From assembly GCA_030710605.1 (NCBI GenBank), contig CP092879.1, forward strand, positions 79,833,853 through 79,897,852: 64,000 bases of DNA, in the 5' to 3' direction. The DNA comes from Cordylochernes scorpioides. Lineage: Eukaryota > Arthropoda > Arachnida > Pseudoscorpiones > Chernetidae. Below the pieces are notes generated by a model. That model saw only the letters and a list, made by a program, of their open reading frames with translations. It was not told where the DNA came from and ran no database searches. The position numbers and the translations under genes were made by a program. Of this stretch, positions 10,521-19,726 are shown one piece after another (within the stretch, counting starts at the first letter, position 1; each line of letters begins with the position of its first letter).

Positions 10521-10826
10521 GGGTCGGTGGAAGGCTGGTTAAACCGTTTGGTTTTCGACCACTAGGACCCGGGTTCGATTCCCGCATTGGACACTATTTT
10601 CTGTTAAAAAAAAAATGCTCCAATTGCCCCCGATTCTTGCAAAAGTCCAACCCCACCAGCGAGTGCAAGTAACCAAACGGGGCTCTGGCACATTTGTAAG
10701 TGCAAAGTCGAACTGCTTTACACATGTGTAGACATGTGGTGCGCTTACAGTAAAAGCAGTCGCTAACTACCCACCATGATTATCATGGCCTGTACCACGT
10801 GTACTAGGGATAAGCAAAAAAAAAAA
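10521..10826 (+). mobile_element. tRNA-derived SINE
   Basis: The first about 75 nt look like a tRNA: an A-box-like tggaaggctggttaa (10527-10541) and a perfect B box ggttcgattcc (10572-10582), the internal RNA polymerase III promoter. An unrelated body follows (aagtccaaccccaccag ... atgtgtagacatgtgg ... aactacccaccatgattatc), ending in an A-rich tail at 10815-10826. A degenerate copy of the body lies at 8320-8490. No clear target duplication. It abuts the truncated mariner, and may have inserted at its edge. Confidence 0.7.
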
Positions 10827-10835
10827 ATTCTGTAT

Positions 10836-10935
10836 GATATTTCTGACAGATTCATGGCTTATTTAATTTTTTGTTTGTTTGCAATAATAGCGATCTATCG
10901 GGGCGTTGCCTCTCGGCTAGTATATATATATATAA
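10836..10935 (-). repeat. RTE-like element end, minus strand, truncated
   Basis: On the minus strand, after a (ta)n run, ctagccgagaggcaacgccc matches the start ctagccgaatgacccgggca(acgccc) of the element at 15846. Only about 100 bp remain before the SINE tail. Confidence 0.4.
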
Positions 10936-11963
10936 AGTTGTAGGTGCAGATATATGAAATAAAATAGAATTAAGAAGTAAATATAAAGAAAGGGAAAGCG
11001 GATAAGGATTATATTATAAGTTTTTTTAAAAAAGGTTTGATTTTTATTAGAAATTTAAGGCTATAACAAGTTCACGCTGAAGCTTCGGCGGCTACGCGTC
11101 ATATAAGCGGAACATAAGAAAAAAAGAGAAGAGAATTGAAGATAGTAAGTGTAGAAAAAGAATAAAAGACAGAACCATGATAGCATTTTATCAAAGGTAA
11201 TGAGTAACGCAAGTTAATTTTTAAATAATTATTAAGAATAATATAAGTTAAAATTCCTAGGGAGTCATTAAGTTTATATTTTGTCAAACATAAGCCTGAC
11301 GATAGTTTCGACCCTTCTATTGGCTATCTCTTTTACCTTGGATCAGAGAAATTGAAATATGAAAAGAAAGAGGAAGAAAAAATGGGGTGGGGGATTCAAG
11401 ACTCAGTATGTAAATATTTGTGTGCAAAATATTAATAATATGGTAACTTCTCTTTTTTTAAGCATTTCATTAATTTTTTAAATAATAATATCTTAAAATA
11501 TTCTTTATATTTGTATAAAACCGCGTGTAAAATTGAGAGGTTCCAATTATAACTGAAAAGGTTTTTATAAAACATTGTGTGCAATGAATTTCTCTATATT
11601 ATCATAATATGTTATCTTTTATATTGAAAAAATGTAAAATATAAATGTATTTATAAATAAAATATTTCAGATTTAAATATATATGTATATATGATATTCA
11701 TATTTTTAAAAAATGTTAAAATAGTATGTAAAACGAAATTAAGATGGCGCCACTGGCATACCCTTTTTCAATATTACTGATTTTTCATTTTTTTTTTTTT
11801 TAAAGAAAACATATTTTTAAAAATATATTTTTAATTTTAATTCTATACATTATAAAATTAAAAACTTTTGAGCATTTTCAAATATCAAAATATAAAAACA
11901 CCTGCATAATAATAATTCACATAATTACGCATAAAATGCCATACGCATTTATGTCAATAAAAA
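10936..11963. other. AT-rich spacer, no gene
   Basis: Very AT-rich, with long A and T runs. A 62-codon minus-strand frame at 11099-11287 has no recognisable motif. I see nothing else. Confidence 0.6.
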
Positions 11964-12870
11964 TACGGTACTGGCCATTAAAATTGCCACACCAAGAAGG
12001 CGACACCTACAAACGTGAAATTTACACTTAATATAGGAAGAAGATGCTGTAATATGCAAATGATAAGAATTTCAAAGCATTTATGCAAAATAGGCGTCTC
12101 CCCCCCTACAATGTATTCAAAATAATATATGGTACAGCAGGTTTATAATACATAAATTATATTTAAAATGTTGCTTCGAAAGTTGCCGTCTAGTATAAGA
12201 ATGTCGACCACACGTTTCTGAGTTTGATAAAGAAAGACTTGTAGCCTACCGGGATTGCGGTTTATCGTGACGCAGTATTGCTGCCCGCAGATCCCAGGAC
12301 TGTTGACAGAATATGGACGGGTTCAGAACAGAACGACGTACCGGATCTCAGCGGCCCGCTCACAGCCGACATGTTGCCGCATGACCTTACTGAATCGTAC
12401 AGCCACGTCAAGAACCCCGAGTTAAGAAATGGGATCGTTTGCAATTCAAAAAATGGACTGCACGAACAGTTGGACGACGTTTGCAGCAGCGTGGATCTCG
12501 GCGACCATGGCTTCGGCTGCCCTTGATGCAACATCACAGAGAGGAGCAGCGTGGACGGCGACCATGGCTTCGGCTGCCCTTGATGCAACATCACAGATGT
12601 GGCGGCAGCGCCTTCAATGATGTCATCAACGACCAACCTGGACGTTGAAATTGCGTTTTTTTTACAGACGAATCCAGGTTCTGTTTGCAGCACCTGGAAT
12701 AAGGACATGACACTGGATATAAGTATCGGTCACCTATTGTTCACATTCCAGGCACTTTGAACAGTCCCCATTACATTTCTGAAGTGTTAAGTCCCGTTGC
12801 AGTTCCCTTTATTTGAGGCCTGGGAAACGCTACGTTTCACCAGTATAATGCTCTATTGAAAGATATAGTC
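11964..12870 (+). mobile_element. Tc1-like transposon remnant
   Basis: The left end tactggccattaaaattgcc is characteristic of the terminal repeat of widespread Tc1-like elements. The transposase remnant follows in the same orientation. No matching right terminal repeat is visible by 13050, so the element is truncated after the catalytic region. Confidence 0.75.
12195..12870 (+). pseudogene. Tc1-like transposase, internally duplicated and frameshifted
   Basis: Recognisable pieces on the plus strand: FDKERLVAYRDCGLSYR (helix-turn-helix region), ADPRTVDRIW, then in another frame ARTVGRRLQQRG and RRPWLRLPLMQHHR, TDESRFCLQH (second catalytic Asp motif of DDE transposases) and a degenerate HIPGTLNSPHYISEVL-to-FHQYNAL block. 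The segment coding RRPWLRLPLMQHHR is present twice in tandem (repeat length 57-60 bp, starts near 12487 and 12547). Several frameshifts and a deletion leave no functional frame. Confidence 0.8.
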
Positions 12871-13116
12871 TGAAATTGGGTAAACCTTTTCAAACCTGAT
12901 GACTTTGCAAGATGAAAAAATATTAGACCTGGGAAATGAACTAATTTTAATTTCTATATTTAATTTGAAATTTTGTGTTCAATTTAATATATTTCCAGGC
13001 CACACAGAGGTCTGAACATTGGCAGACTCGCTCAATACAGCTAGCAATGCAAGGGATATAATATGGGGCAACTGATTAGAAAATTTCACTAAATATTTTA
13101 CCTCTTCCCTCAATAT
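12871..13116. other. Spacer, no gene
   Basis: AT-rich; no motif that I can support. Confidence 0.5.
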
Positions 13117-13289
13117 ACGTTACATATTTACGTTATAGAGTTACATATTTACGTTATAGAGTTACATGTTTACGTTATAGAGTTACATGTTTACGTTATA
13201 GAGTTACACATTTACGTTATATAGTTACATATTTACGTTATAGAGTTACATATTTACGTTATATAGTTACATATTTACGTTATAGAGTT

Positions 13290-13918
13290 TTTTTGACAAT
13301 TAAATAACTTTATTGACCGCTGGTCAACAATTACTCACGAGGAGTTAATAGGGCAAACTATGTACATTGGGCGGAGCCCTCACCGAGGGGGGCCTATGAG
13401 GGGGGCAAGGCTATCCTTAGCTTGTGAATTCCCCTGCGAATGGTGGGATGGTTGTTCCGAGTTCGCTCGGAAGCAGCGTCAAGGAAGCCCGCGAGGGTAC
13501 TCCCCTGCCCAGGCGAGAGACCCGTGAGTAGATCCAATCTCTCTTCGCGGCATAAGACCGCAAGCATCACGGCATCGAGGCTAATTCCTGACTCCAGCAA
13601 GGGCTCAAAGCCGGGCTCAATGATCATTTCATTGAAAATTGCATCTAACTCCGGCATCAGATCGTCGTCGTCCTCCATCGGGTCAGGTGGTGGAAGCGGA
13701 GGTGTAGTCGTGGTTGGAGTTGACTCCTGGGGAGCGGGCGGCGCTGGCTCAGCAGGCTGAGGCGCAGGCAGTGGGGGTGTTGGAGGCACTGCAGTCCTTA
13801 GCTCCGTCTTCACCTGCCTTAAAATTTTATATATATTGCTCGTGCCTCCGGGCCTCAGGTCTAAGATGTTGTCGATTAGGCCGTCAAGAGCATTGCTCTG
13901 CAGAGGCGACAGGTGGGG
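13290..13918 (-). mobile_element. Polyadenylated retrocopy inserted in the 21-bp array
   Basis: On the minus strand this 629-bp GC-rich segment ends with AATAAA (13309-13314 complement) about 15 nt before a 5-7 nt A run, and is bounded by the 9-bp word tatagagtt at 13281-13289 and 13919-13927. Polyadenylation signal, A tail and a target duplication show an origin by reverse transcription of an mRNA. The 5' end is truncated within an open frame. Confidence 0.7.
13394..13918 (-). CDS. Unrecognised Pro-rich/acidic protein, C-terminal part
   Basis: The minus-strand frame stays open from the right edge of the insertion to the stop at 13394, about 174 codons; an internal ATG at 13813 would give 139 residues. 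From the N side: a helical-looking start (SPLQSNALDGLIDNILDLRP), a Pro/Ala/Thr-rich linker (PPTPPLPAPQPAEPAPP...), an acidic run (MEDDDDLMPELDAIF) and a final about 85-residue segment with EPLLESGISLDAVMLAVL and GLSPGQGSTLAGFLDAASER. I do not recognise the family. GC content and Pro-rich composition are unlike the flanks. It could be part of a host protein carried as a processed pseudogene, or the end of a LINE or viral-like ORF. The lack of stops suggests a young insertion or a selected frame. Confidence 0.5.
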   Translation of the reverse strand, partial: PHLSPLQSNALDGLIDNILDLRPGGTSNIYKILRQVKTELRTAVPPTPPLPAPQPAEPAPPAPQESTPTTTTPPLPPPDPMEDDDDLMPELDAIFNEMIIEPGFEPLLESGISLDAVMLAVLCREERLDLLTGLSPGQGSTLAGFLDAASERTRNNHPTIRRGIHKLRIALPPS

Positions 13919-14153
13919 TATAGAGTTACATGTTTACGTTATAGAGTTACATATTTACGTTATAGAGTTACATGTTTACGTTATAGAGTTACATGTTTAC
14001 GTTATAGAGTTACATGTTTACGTTATAGAGTTACATTTTTACGTTATAGAGTTACATGTTTACGTTACATATTTACGTTATAGAGTTACATGTTTACGTT
14101 CTGGTAGTAAAGGTTCAGTGACACATGGTTACGTTCTGGTGACAAATATAACA

Positions 14154-15072
14154 TACTAGCGGATGTACCCGGCTTCGCCCGGGTTTTACCCGAGTAAAGG
14201 TTTGTCTAACGAACATTTGTTAAAACATTGCTCTATAAACTTAAAAAACAAAAATAGATATATTTTGATAATTTGAAACTCGTAAATTTGAATCTCTCGA
14301 TAAAGTGAACATTTTTTCCCGGTCCCTTGAAAAATACTCGATAAGTTGAATAAAATCAATATTAATTGGTTCCCTCGGTAATTGGAAGTTAAAGGAATAG
14401 TATCTTGCCTTGGAATTGTATCATTATTCTTGTCTCAAATAAATTGCCGTGTCATCCTGAATTTTGTCTTTCCTAATTTTCTACATTACAAAATCATCGT
14501 TTTATCTAGTGAACATTTTTTCCCGGTCCCTTGAAAAATACTCGATAAGTTGAATAAAATCAATATTAATTGGTTCCCTCGGTAATTGGAAGTTAAAGGA
14601 ATAGTATCTTGCCTTGGAATTGTATCATTTTTCTTGTCTCAAATAAATTGCCGCGATATCCTGAATTTTGTCTTTCCTAATTTTCTACATTACAAAATCA
14701 TCATTTTATCTATTCTCCCAATATATATGTTGTAGATAAATGATAAAACTAACTTTGACTTTTGCGCAATTAATAGGTAGAAAATCTTACTTTTGATAAA
14801 TAATCTTTAAGATAATAAACTTAGTGATAAGAAAGTTAATAGATAAAAAAACTTGTTATTATCGTCGCAATGGGGGCGCTGCTTTCGAGTTAAATCTACA
14901 AATCTGCAAATAACTCTAAGGATATTCAAGATATTCAAGAAATTATTTTTCAAAAACCTTCCCGGGGATATAGCTAATAATATCCCAAAATTTCACGGCG
15001 ATTGGATGTATGGTTTTTGAATCTATAGAGTACAGACAGACATTCAATTATATATATATATATATATATATA
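14154..15072 (+). mobile_element. RTE-like non-LTR element end, copy A
   Basis: It starts actagcggatgtacccggct(tcgcccggg), a GC-rich hairpin common at one side of RTE-type elements, and ends with caaaatttcacggcgattgg ... cagacagacattcaat followed by a (ta)n run. Inside, a 204-bp segment is tandemly duplicated (gtgaacattttttcccgg at 14305 and 14509). Each duplicate contains aataaattgccgtg...cctgaattttgtctttc. No reverse transcriptase frame. Family name is tentative; a derived non-autonomous element fits. Confidence 0.5.
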
Positions 15073-15330
15073 TGGTAATTTAAGCCAACAAACCCATATT
15101 GTAAATAACTTATAACAAGATTTTAATGTTGTATAATAGAAACACATCTGTTAATGATTATACGTATTATTGACATGTGTCTTTACATCCTCATATGTAA
15201 TGCAATTTGTACAAACAGGATAAATAAATAAACTCTGTAATTGATTAAGAGTTGAGCTAAAGCAGAGATCGAGCATATAGTATTGCCAAAACAACAAAGT
15301 CTAAGGATGGAAACGGCCACGGCGCCAGTG
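15060..15330 (-). repeat. Dispersed repeat of about 270 bp, minus-strand copy
   Basis: The minus strand matches 3040-3325 (see that entry) and, at its 5' part, 2306-2370. It ends in the (ta)n run at about 15048-15074 shared with the RTE-like copy A. Confidence 0.55.
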
Positions 15331-15401
15331 TACAGTTTCGCCAGACGATCCACGCCCCTCTCGCATGTGCTGAAATGCAATACCCCCTTTCTCAGAAAAG
15401 G

Positions 15402-15440
15402 TATATAAAGGCCCCCGTCTTTAGCCAAAAATACAGTTAG
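15402..15440 (+). promoter_or_regulatory. TATA plus initiator, orphan promoter
   Basis: tatataaa at 15402-15409 is followed 31 nt later by acagt (15434-15438) and later by tcagt (15448-15452), both arthropod-like initiators. The downstream 400 bp is GC-balanced, has no long frame and no second copy in the window. It may be the promoter of an LTR or a short transcript. Confidence 0.3.
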
Positions 15441-15845
15441 TTCACCCTCAGTGCAAGCCCGCGTCGGTCGTACCTCATGTCGATCTCATCTAACATGTAG
15501 TTAGTAAGAACTCTTCTATCTCCATCTTTCGCTCCTAGCTCAACTTTTATCTGTTAACGGAACTTTCTTAGTGCAACTGTGTCTTCGTTTTTTGTGTGGA
15601 CAGTCCCAAGCTTTCCACTCTGCCTCGACCACGACTGCCTGTATTTTGTGAGAACTTTTAAAGGTCTTACAAGGTGCAGAGAGGTACTGGAAAACTCTAC
15701 ATCCTGACTGTTCCTCTCGGTTAACACAGTATAGCGAGAGTCAACACTTCATCATCACAAAGTTAATCGGCAGGATTCTCTACACAAGAGTCAACAGTAA
15801 CTCAACTTATTTCATATATATATAGATATATATATAGAATATATA

Positions 15846-16500
15846 GACTAGCCGAATGACCCGGGCAACGCCCGGGTTTTACCCAATTAAATGTTTTTAT
15901 TCAAATACTATTCGTTACAATTATAAATTAGCACCGTGGATGTCACTTTTGTGAAACGTCCCGCTCCAAACTTTGTGTGTTTTTAAAATATAAAAATAAA
16001 TATGTAAATTTCACAACGATATTTGAAAATTATATTATTTTGATTTTCAAATACTATTCGTTACAATTATAAATTGGCGCCGTGGATGTCACTCTTGTGA
16101 AACGTCCCGCTCCAAACTTTGTGTCTGAGAAGCGATATTTTTATAGAAATATGATCTGGCTTTTGTTTTCTGCTCGAATGAATGTTTTTCTGTTAGAATT
16201 TTGTTCCTGCGTACAAAATAATGAACTGGTTTCACCCGTGGTCTCTGCTTTTAGGAATTTTTCCCGATATAATTTTGTATCTGATAATCAAACATGATAC
16301 AGCAATATCGTCATCATCATTTTCTGACTAAAAATATATAGTTTTAATAATTGATTTATATATATTTTAAAATAGCCTATCGTCTTCCCCGTATTTTTTT
16401 ACCTATGTATGGAAATTTTGGTTTGAATTAGTGAACTACTGCGAATTTGTATACCGGACATACAAACAAACATACAAGCATTCATTTATATATATATAGA
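15846..16500 (+). mobile_element. RTE-like element end, copy B
   Basis: It begins actagccgaatgacccgggc and ends with acaaacatacaagcattcat before a (ta)n run. A 146-bp segment (tcaaatactattcgttacaa ... ccgtggatgtcac) is tandemly duplicated, starting at 15901 and 16047. No long reverse-transcriptase frame. Confidence 0.5.
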
Positions 16501-16526
16501 TATTATTTAATGATGTCATATTCATT

Positions 16527-17610
16527 CCTGGTGTCACACATGTTTACGTTCGCATAACTTATGTTTACCTTCTGGTGAATTGTCTACGTTCTAGTGGCAC
16601 ACATGTTTACGCTCGTATAACTTATGTTTACCTTCTGGTGAATTGTCTACGTTCTAGTGGCACAGATGTTTACGCTCGTATAACTTATGTTTACCTTCTG
16701 GTGAATTGTCTACGTTCTAGTGGCACACATGTTTACGTTTGTATAACTTATGTTTACCTTCTGGTGAATTGTCTACGTTCTAGTGGCACACATGTTTACG
16801 CTCGTATAACTTATGTTTACCTTCTGGTGAATTGTCTACGTTCTAGTGGCACACATGTTTACGTTCGTATAACTTATGTTTACCTTCTGGTGAATTGTCT
16901 ACGTTCTAGTGGCACACATGTTTACGTTCGTATAACTTATGTTTACCTTCTGGTGAATTGTCTACGTTCTAGTGGCACACATGTTTACGTTCGTATAACT
17001 TATGTTTACCTTCTGGCGAATTGTCTACGTTCTAGTGGCACACATGTTTACGTTTGCATAACTTATGTTTACCTTCTGGCGAATTGTCTACGTTCTAGTG
17101 GCACACATGTTTACGCTCGTATAACTTATGTTTACCTTCTGGCGAATTGTCTACGTTCTAGTGGCACAGATGTTTACGTTCGAATAACTTATGTTTACCT
17201 TCTGGCGAATTGTCTACGTTCTAGTGGCACACATGTTTACGTTTGCATAACTTATGTTTACCTTCTGGTGAATTGTCTATGTTCTAGTGGCACACATGTT
17301 TACGTTCGTATAACTTATGTTTACCTTCTGGCGAATTGTCTACGTTCTAGTGGCACACATGTTTACGTTTGCATAACTTATGTTTACCTTCTGGTGAATT
17401 GTCTACGTTCTAGTGGCACACATGTTTACGTTCGTATAACTTATGTTTACCTTCTGGCGAATTGTCTACGTTCTAGTGGCACACATGTTTACGTTTGCAT
17501 AACTTATGTTTACCTTCTGGTGGATTGTCTACGTTCTAGTGGCACACATGTTTACATTCGTATAACTTATGTTTACCTTCTGGTGAATTGTCTACGTTCT
17601 AGTGGCACAA
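16527..17610. repeat. 63-bp minisatellite (three 21-bp subunits)
   Basis: About 17 tandem copies. One unit contains three related subunits starting acgttctagtggcacacatg, ttcgtataacttatgtttac and cttctggtgaattgtctacg (23, 21 and 19 bp). Because 63 is a multiple of three, one frame (16575-17666) stays open for 363 codons and reads as a 21-residue repeat, but it has no start context or non-repeat domain and is an artefact of the array. Confidence 0.93.
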
Positions 17611-17734
17611 AACTCTTCTTCAGTCACTCTACTGCTGGACTCATCCCATCAATTTATTTCTTTTAATTTCTCCTACCTTTCTTGTTTATTGGGACAGTTG
17701 TCCGCCTTCAGATTTGGATTCGTCTGTTTAATAT

Positions 17735-17934
17735 TTGGTGCTAAGAACTATTTATTTCTCTCTCTCTCTTGTAACATGTTCTAAGAACTATTCCTTTATT
17801 GTAAATATGTGCTGAGAATTACTCCCTTCTGGGAAATATGTAATACATGTGATAAGAATTCGTGTAATATATGCTATAAGAAATATTCTCATCTTATAAC
17901 AGGTAGAAATAAGTATTCCTTTCTTATTTAAAAC
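17735..17934. repeat. Short ctaagaactattc tandem repeat, left part
   Basis: Degenerate copies of a 25-40 bp word containing (t)gctaagaactattccctt(c) and cttgtaacatgt. The same motif resumes at 18626-18715, so the array was split by the RTE-like copy C. Confidence 0.6.
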
Positions 17935-18625
17935 TAGCGGACGTACCCGGCTTCGCCCGGGTTTTACCCGAGTAAAGGTTTGTCTAACGAATCTCTCGAT
18001 AAAGTGAACATTTTTTCCCGGTCCCCTGAAAAATACTCGATAAGTTGAATAAAATCAATATTAATTGGTTCCCTCGGTAATTGGAAGTTAAAGGAATAGT
18101 ATCTTGCCTTGGAATTGTATAATTATTCTTGTATGGACGCACCCGGCTTCGCCCGGGTTTTACCCGAGTAAAGGTTTGTCTAACGAATCTCTCGATAAAG
18201 TGAACATTTTTTCCCGGTCCCTTGAAAAATACTCGATAAGTTGAATAAAATCATTATTAATTGGTTCCCTCGGTAATTGGAAGTTAAAGGAATAGTATCT
18301 TGCCTTGGAATTGTATCATTATTCTTGTCTCAAATAAATTGCCGTGTCATCCTGAATTTTGTCTTTCCTAATTTTCTACATTACAAAATCATCGTATCAT
18401 CATGATAATATTTAGAGCAGATTGTTGAATTATAACAGATAAATTAGAATATTTATCTTGATTATTTTAAAGCGAAAAGTTATTTCAAAAATTTTATTTG
18501 CTAGAAACCTTCCCAGTACTATACTAAATAACTTCCCGAAGTTTCATGGCGTTCCAATGAGTGGTTTGGTCAGGCATAAAGGACAAACAGACACACATAC
18601 ATTCATTTTTATATATATATAGATG
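17935..18625 (+). mobile_element. RTE-like element end, copy C
   Basis: Starts actagcggacgtacccggct and ends aaacagacacacatacattc before a (ta)n run and gatg. The first 193 bp (cccggcttcgcccgggtttt ... ) restart at 18139, so this copy also carries an internal tandem duplication. The later body matches copy A (gttccctcggtaattggaag, aataaattgccgtg). Confidence 0.5.
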
Positions 18626-18715
18626 CTGAGTACTAATCCCTTCTTGTAACATGTTCTAAGAACTATTCTCTCTTGAACATATGCTAAGAACTATTCCCTT
18701 CTCTTGTAATATGAC
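18626..18715. repeat. Short ctaagaactattc tandem repeat, right part
   Basis: Continuation of 17735-17934 on the other side of the RTE-like insertion. Confidence 0.55.
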
Positions 18716-19467
18716 CTCACCGATTTCTATTCAAATTGTAATCGCTCGAGCGTTAATTAGCAAATATAAAGGGAGAAAAATGCTATTTGTCTCAATCCAT
18801 AATAAAATGGAGTATGCGGGTTTAGTATCAAACCTATTTATTTCTGTATGGAAGAACTCCCAGAAAACTCCCCAAACTGACGACAATCAAACTCTATTTA
18901 CGATATCACGTCCAATTTTTGCCGCGAAGACAAATAATAAAAGAATTCGACAGCAGCCAATTGATTCGATTGCAGAAGTTATTTTCAATAAGGCCAGGTG
19001 AAATGGAGGGCCAATAAGCTGGCAGGAAATTTCCAGAAAAACTCCCCGAGTGTAAAGCCCCGCTGATAAAAACGCCAAACGATAAAAGGCCGGATCTCTG
19101 GGGGAAGAAATTGGGCAGGCGATTGAGAAGCATCTTTTTGTCAATCCCCCAATTTTAGAGCAGCCGAGTACACTAATCACTGGCGGGCTGGCGCAGGCGA
19201 TAGTTCCAGGCGACGGACACCGTTTCCATGCCAACCACAGCTATCGGCTGCCCCACAGCGGTGCCAGGCCTTTTCAATTATACGTCGACCGTCTGTCATA
19301 ATTAAATAGAGAGAAAAATAAAGGCTTAAAACTTTTCGAGTTGAAATAGTTTTTACGAAACTTTTATTTTTATTTTAGATATATATACATATATAATTAG
19401 CGATGTGATGCGCGCAGCTTTTATTTTTTCTACACTTCAAGATTTCACAATTAGCTTCCATCTCTAT
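18716..19467. other. Non-repetitive block, possible regulatory DNA
   Basis: This is one of few stretches without an obvious repeat. It contains ggaaatttcc (19025-19034), a perfect kB/Rel-type palindrome, and two copies of ccagaaaa(a)ctcccc (18860-18873 and 19033-19047), also Rel-like, plus an E-box caggtg at 18996-19001 and ttaattag at 18754-18761. Frames of 106 and 115 codons in opposite strands show no domain. Cis-regulatory function is inference only. Confidence 0.25.
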
Positions 19468-19694
19468 TGTCGAGTTCCCAATATAAGAACTAGTTTTAAA
19501 GAAACACTAAAAGATTCTAATCAACAGAACTCTACTTTATTATTCTCTTGACCTATATTTTATACCTCGCGCTTTCCGCGGACATGCAAATCAACCATCC
19601 TTTTAAAAAAACAAAAAGTAAATATGCAAATATACAGAATATACAAATATACAAAATAAAACAATACCATGCAAATATGTCGAGGTATGCGACA
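19468..19694 (-). repeat. 3' LTR of gypsy copy 2
   Basis: 227 bp, one mismatch to the 5' LTR (g versus t in the word aata[g/t/..]aactag, near 19486). Flanked outside by tctat. Confidence 0.95.
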
Positions 19695-19726
19695 GACTCC
19701 CCCCCCCCCCCCCCCATGACCCCTCA

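Larger units (their letters stand above)
13117..14100. repeat. 21-bp minisatellite, split by an insertion
   Basis: The unit acgttatagagttacatgttt (variants atattt, tatagt) recurs about eight times at 13117-13289 and again about eight times at 13919-14100. The two halves were one array before the insertion at 13290-13918. After 14100 the units grade into ttacgttctggtgac, which resembles the 63-bp array at 16527-17610. Confidence 0.9.

Noticed and set aside
16575..17666. 363-codon protein
   Set aside because: The frame consists wholly of the 63-bp minisatellite, has no unique domain, and ends soon after the array.
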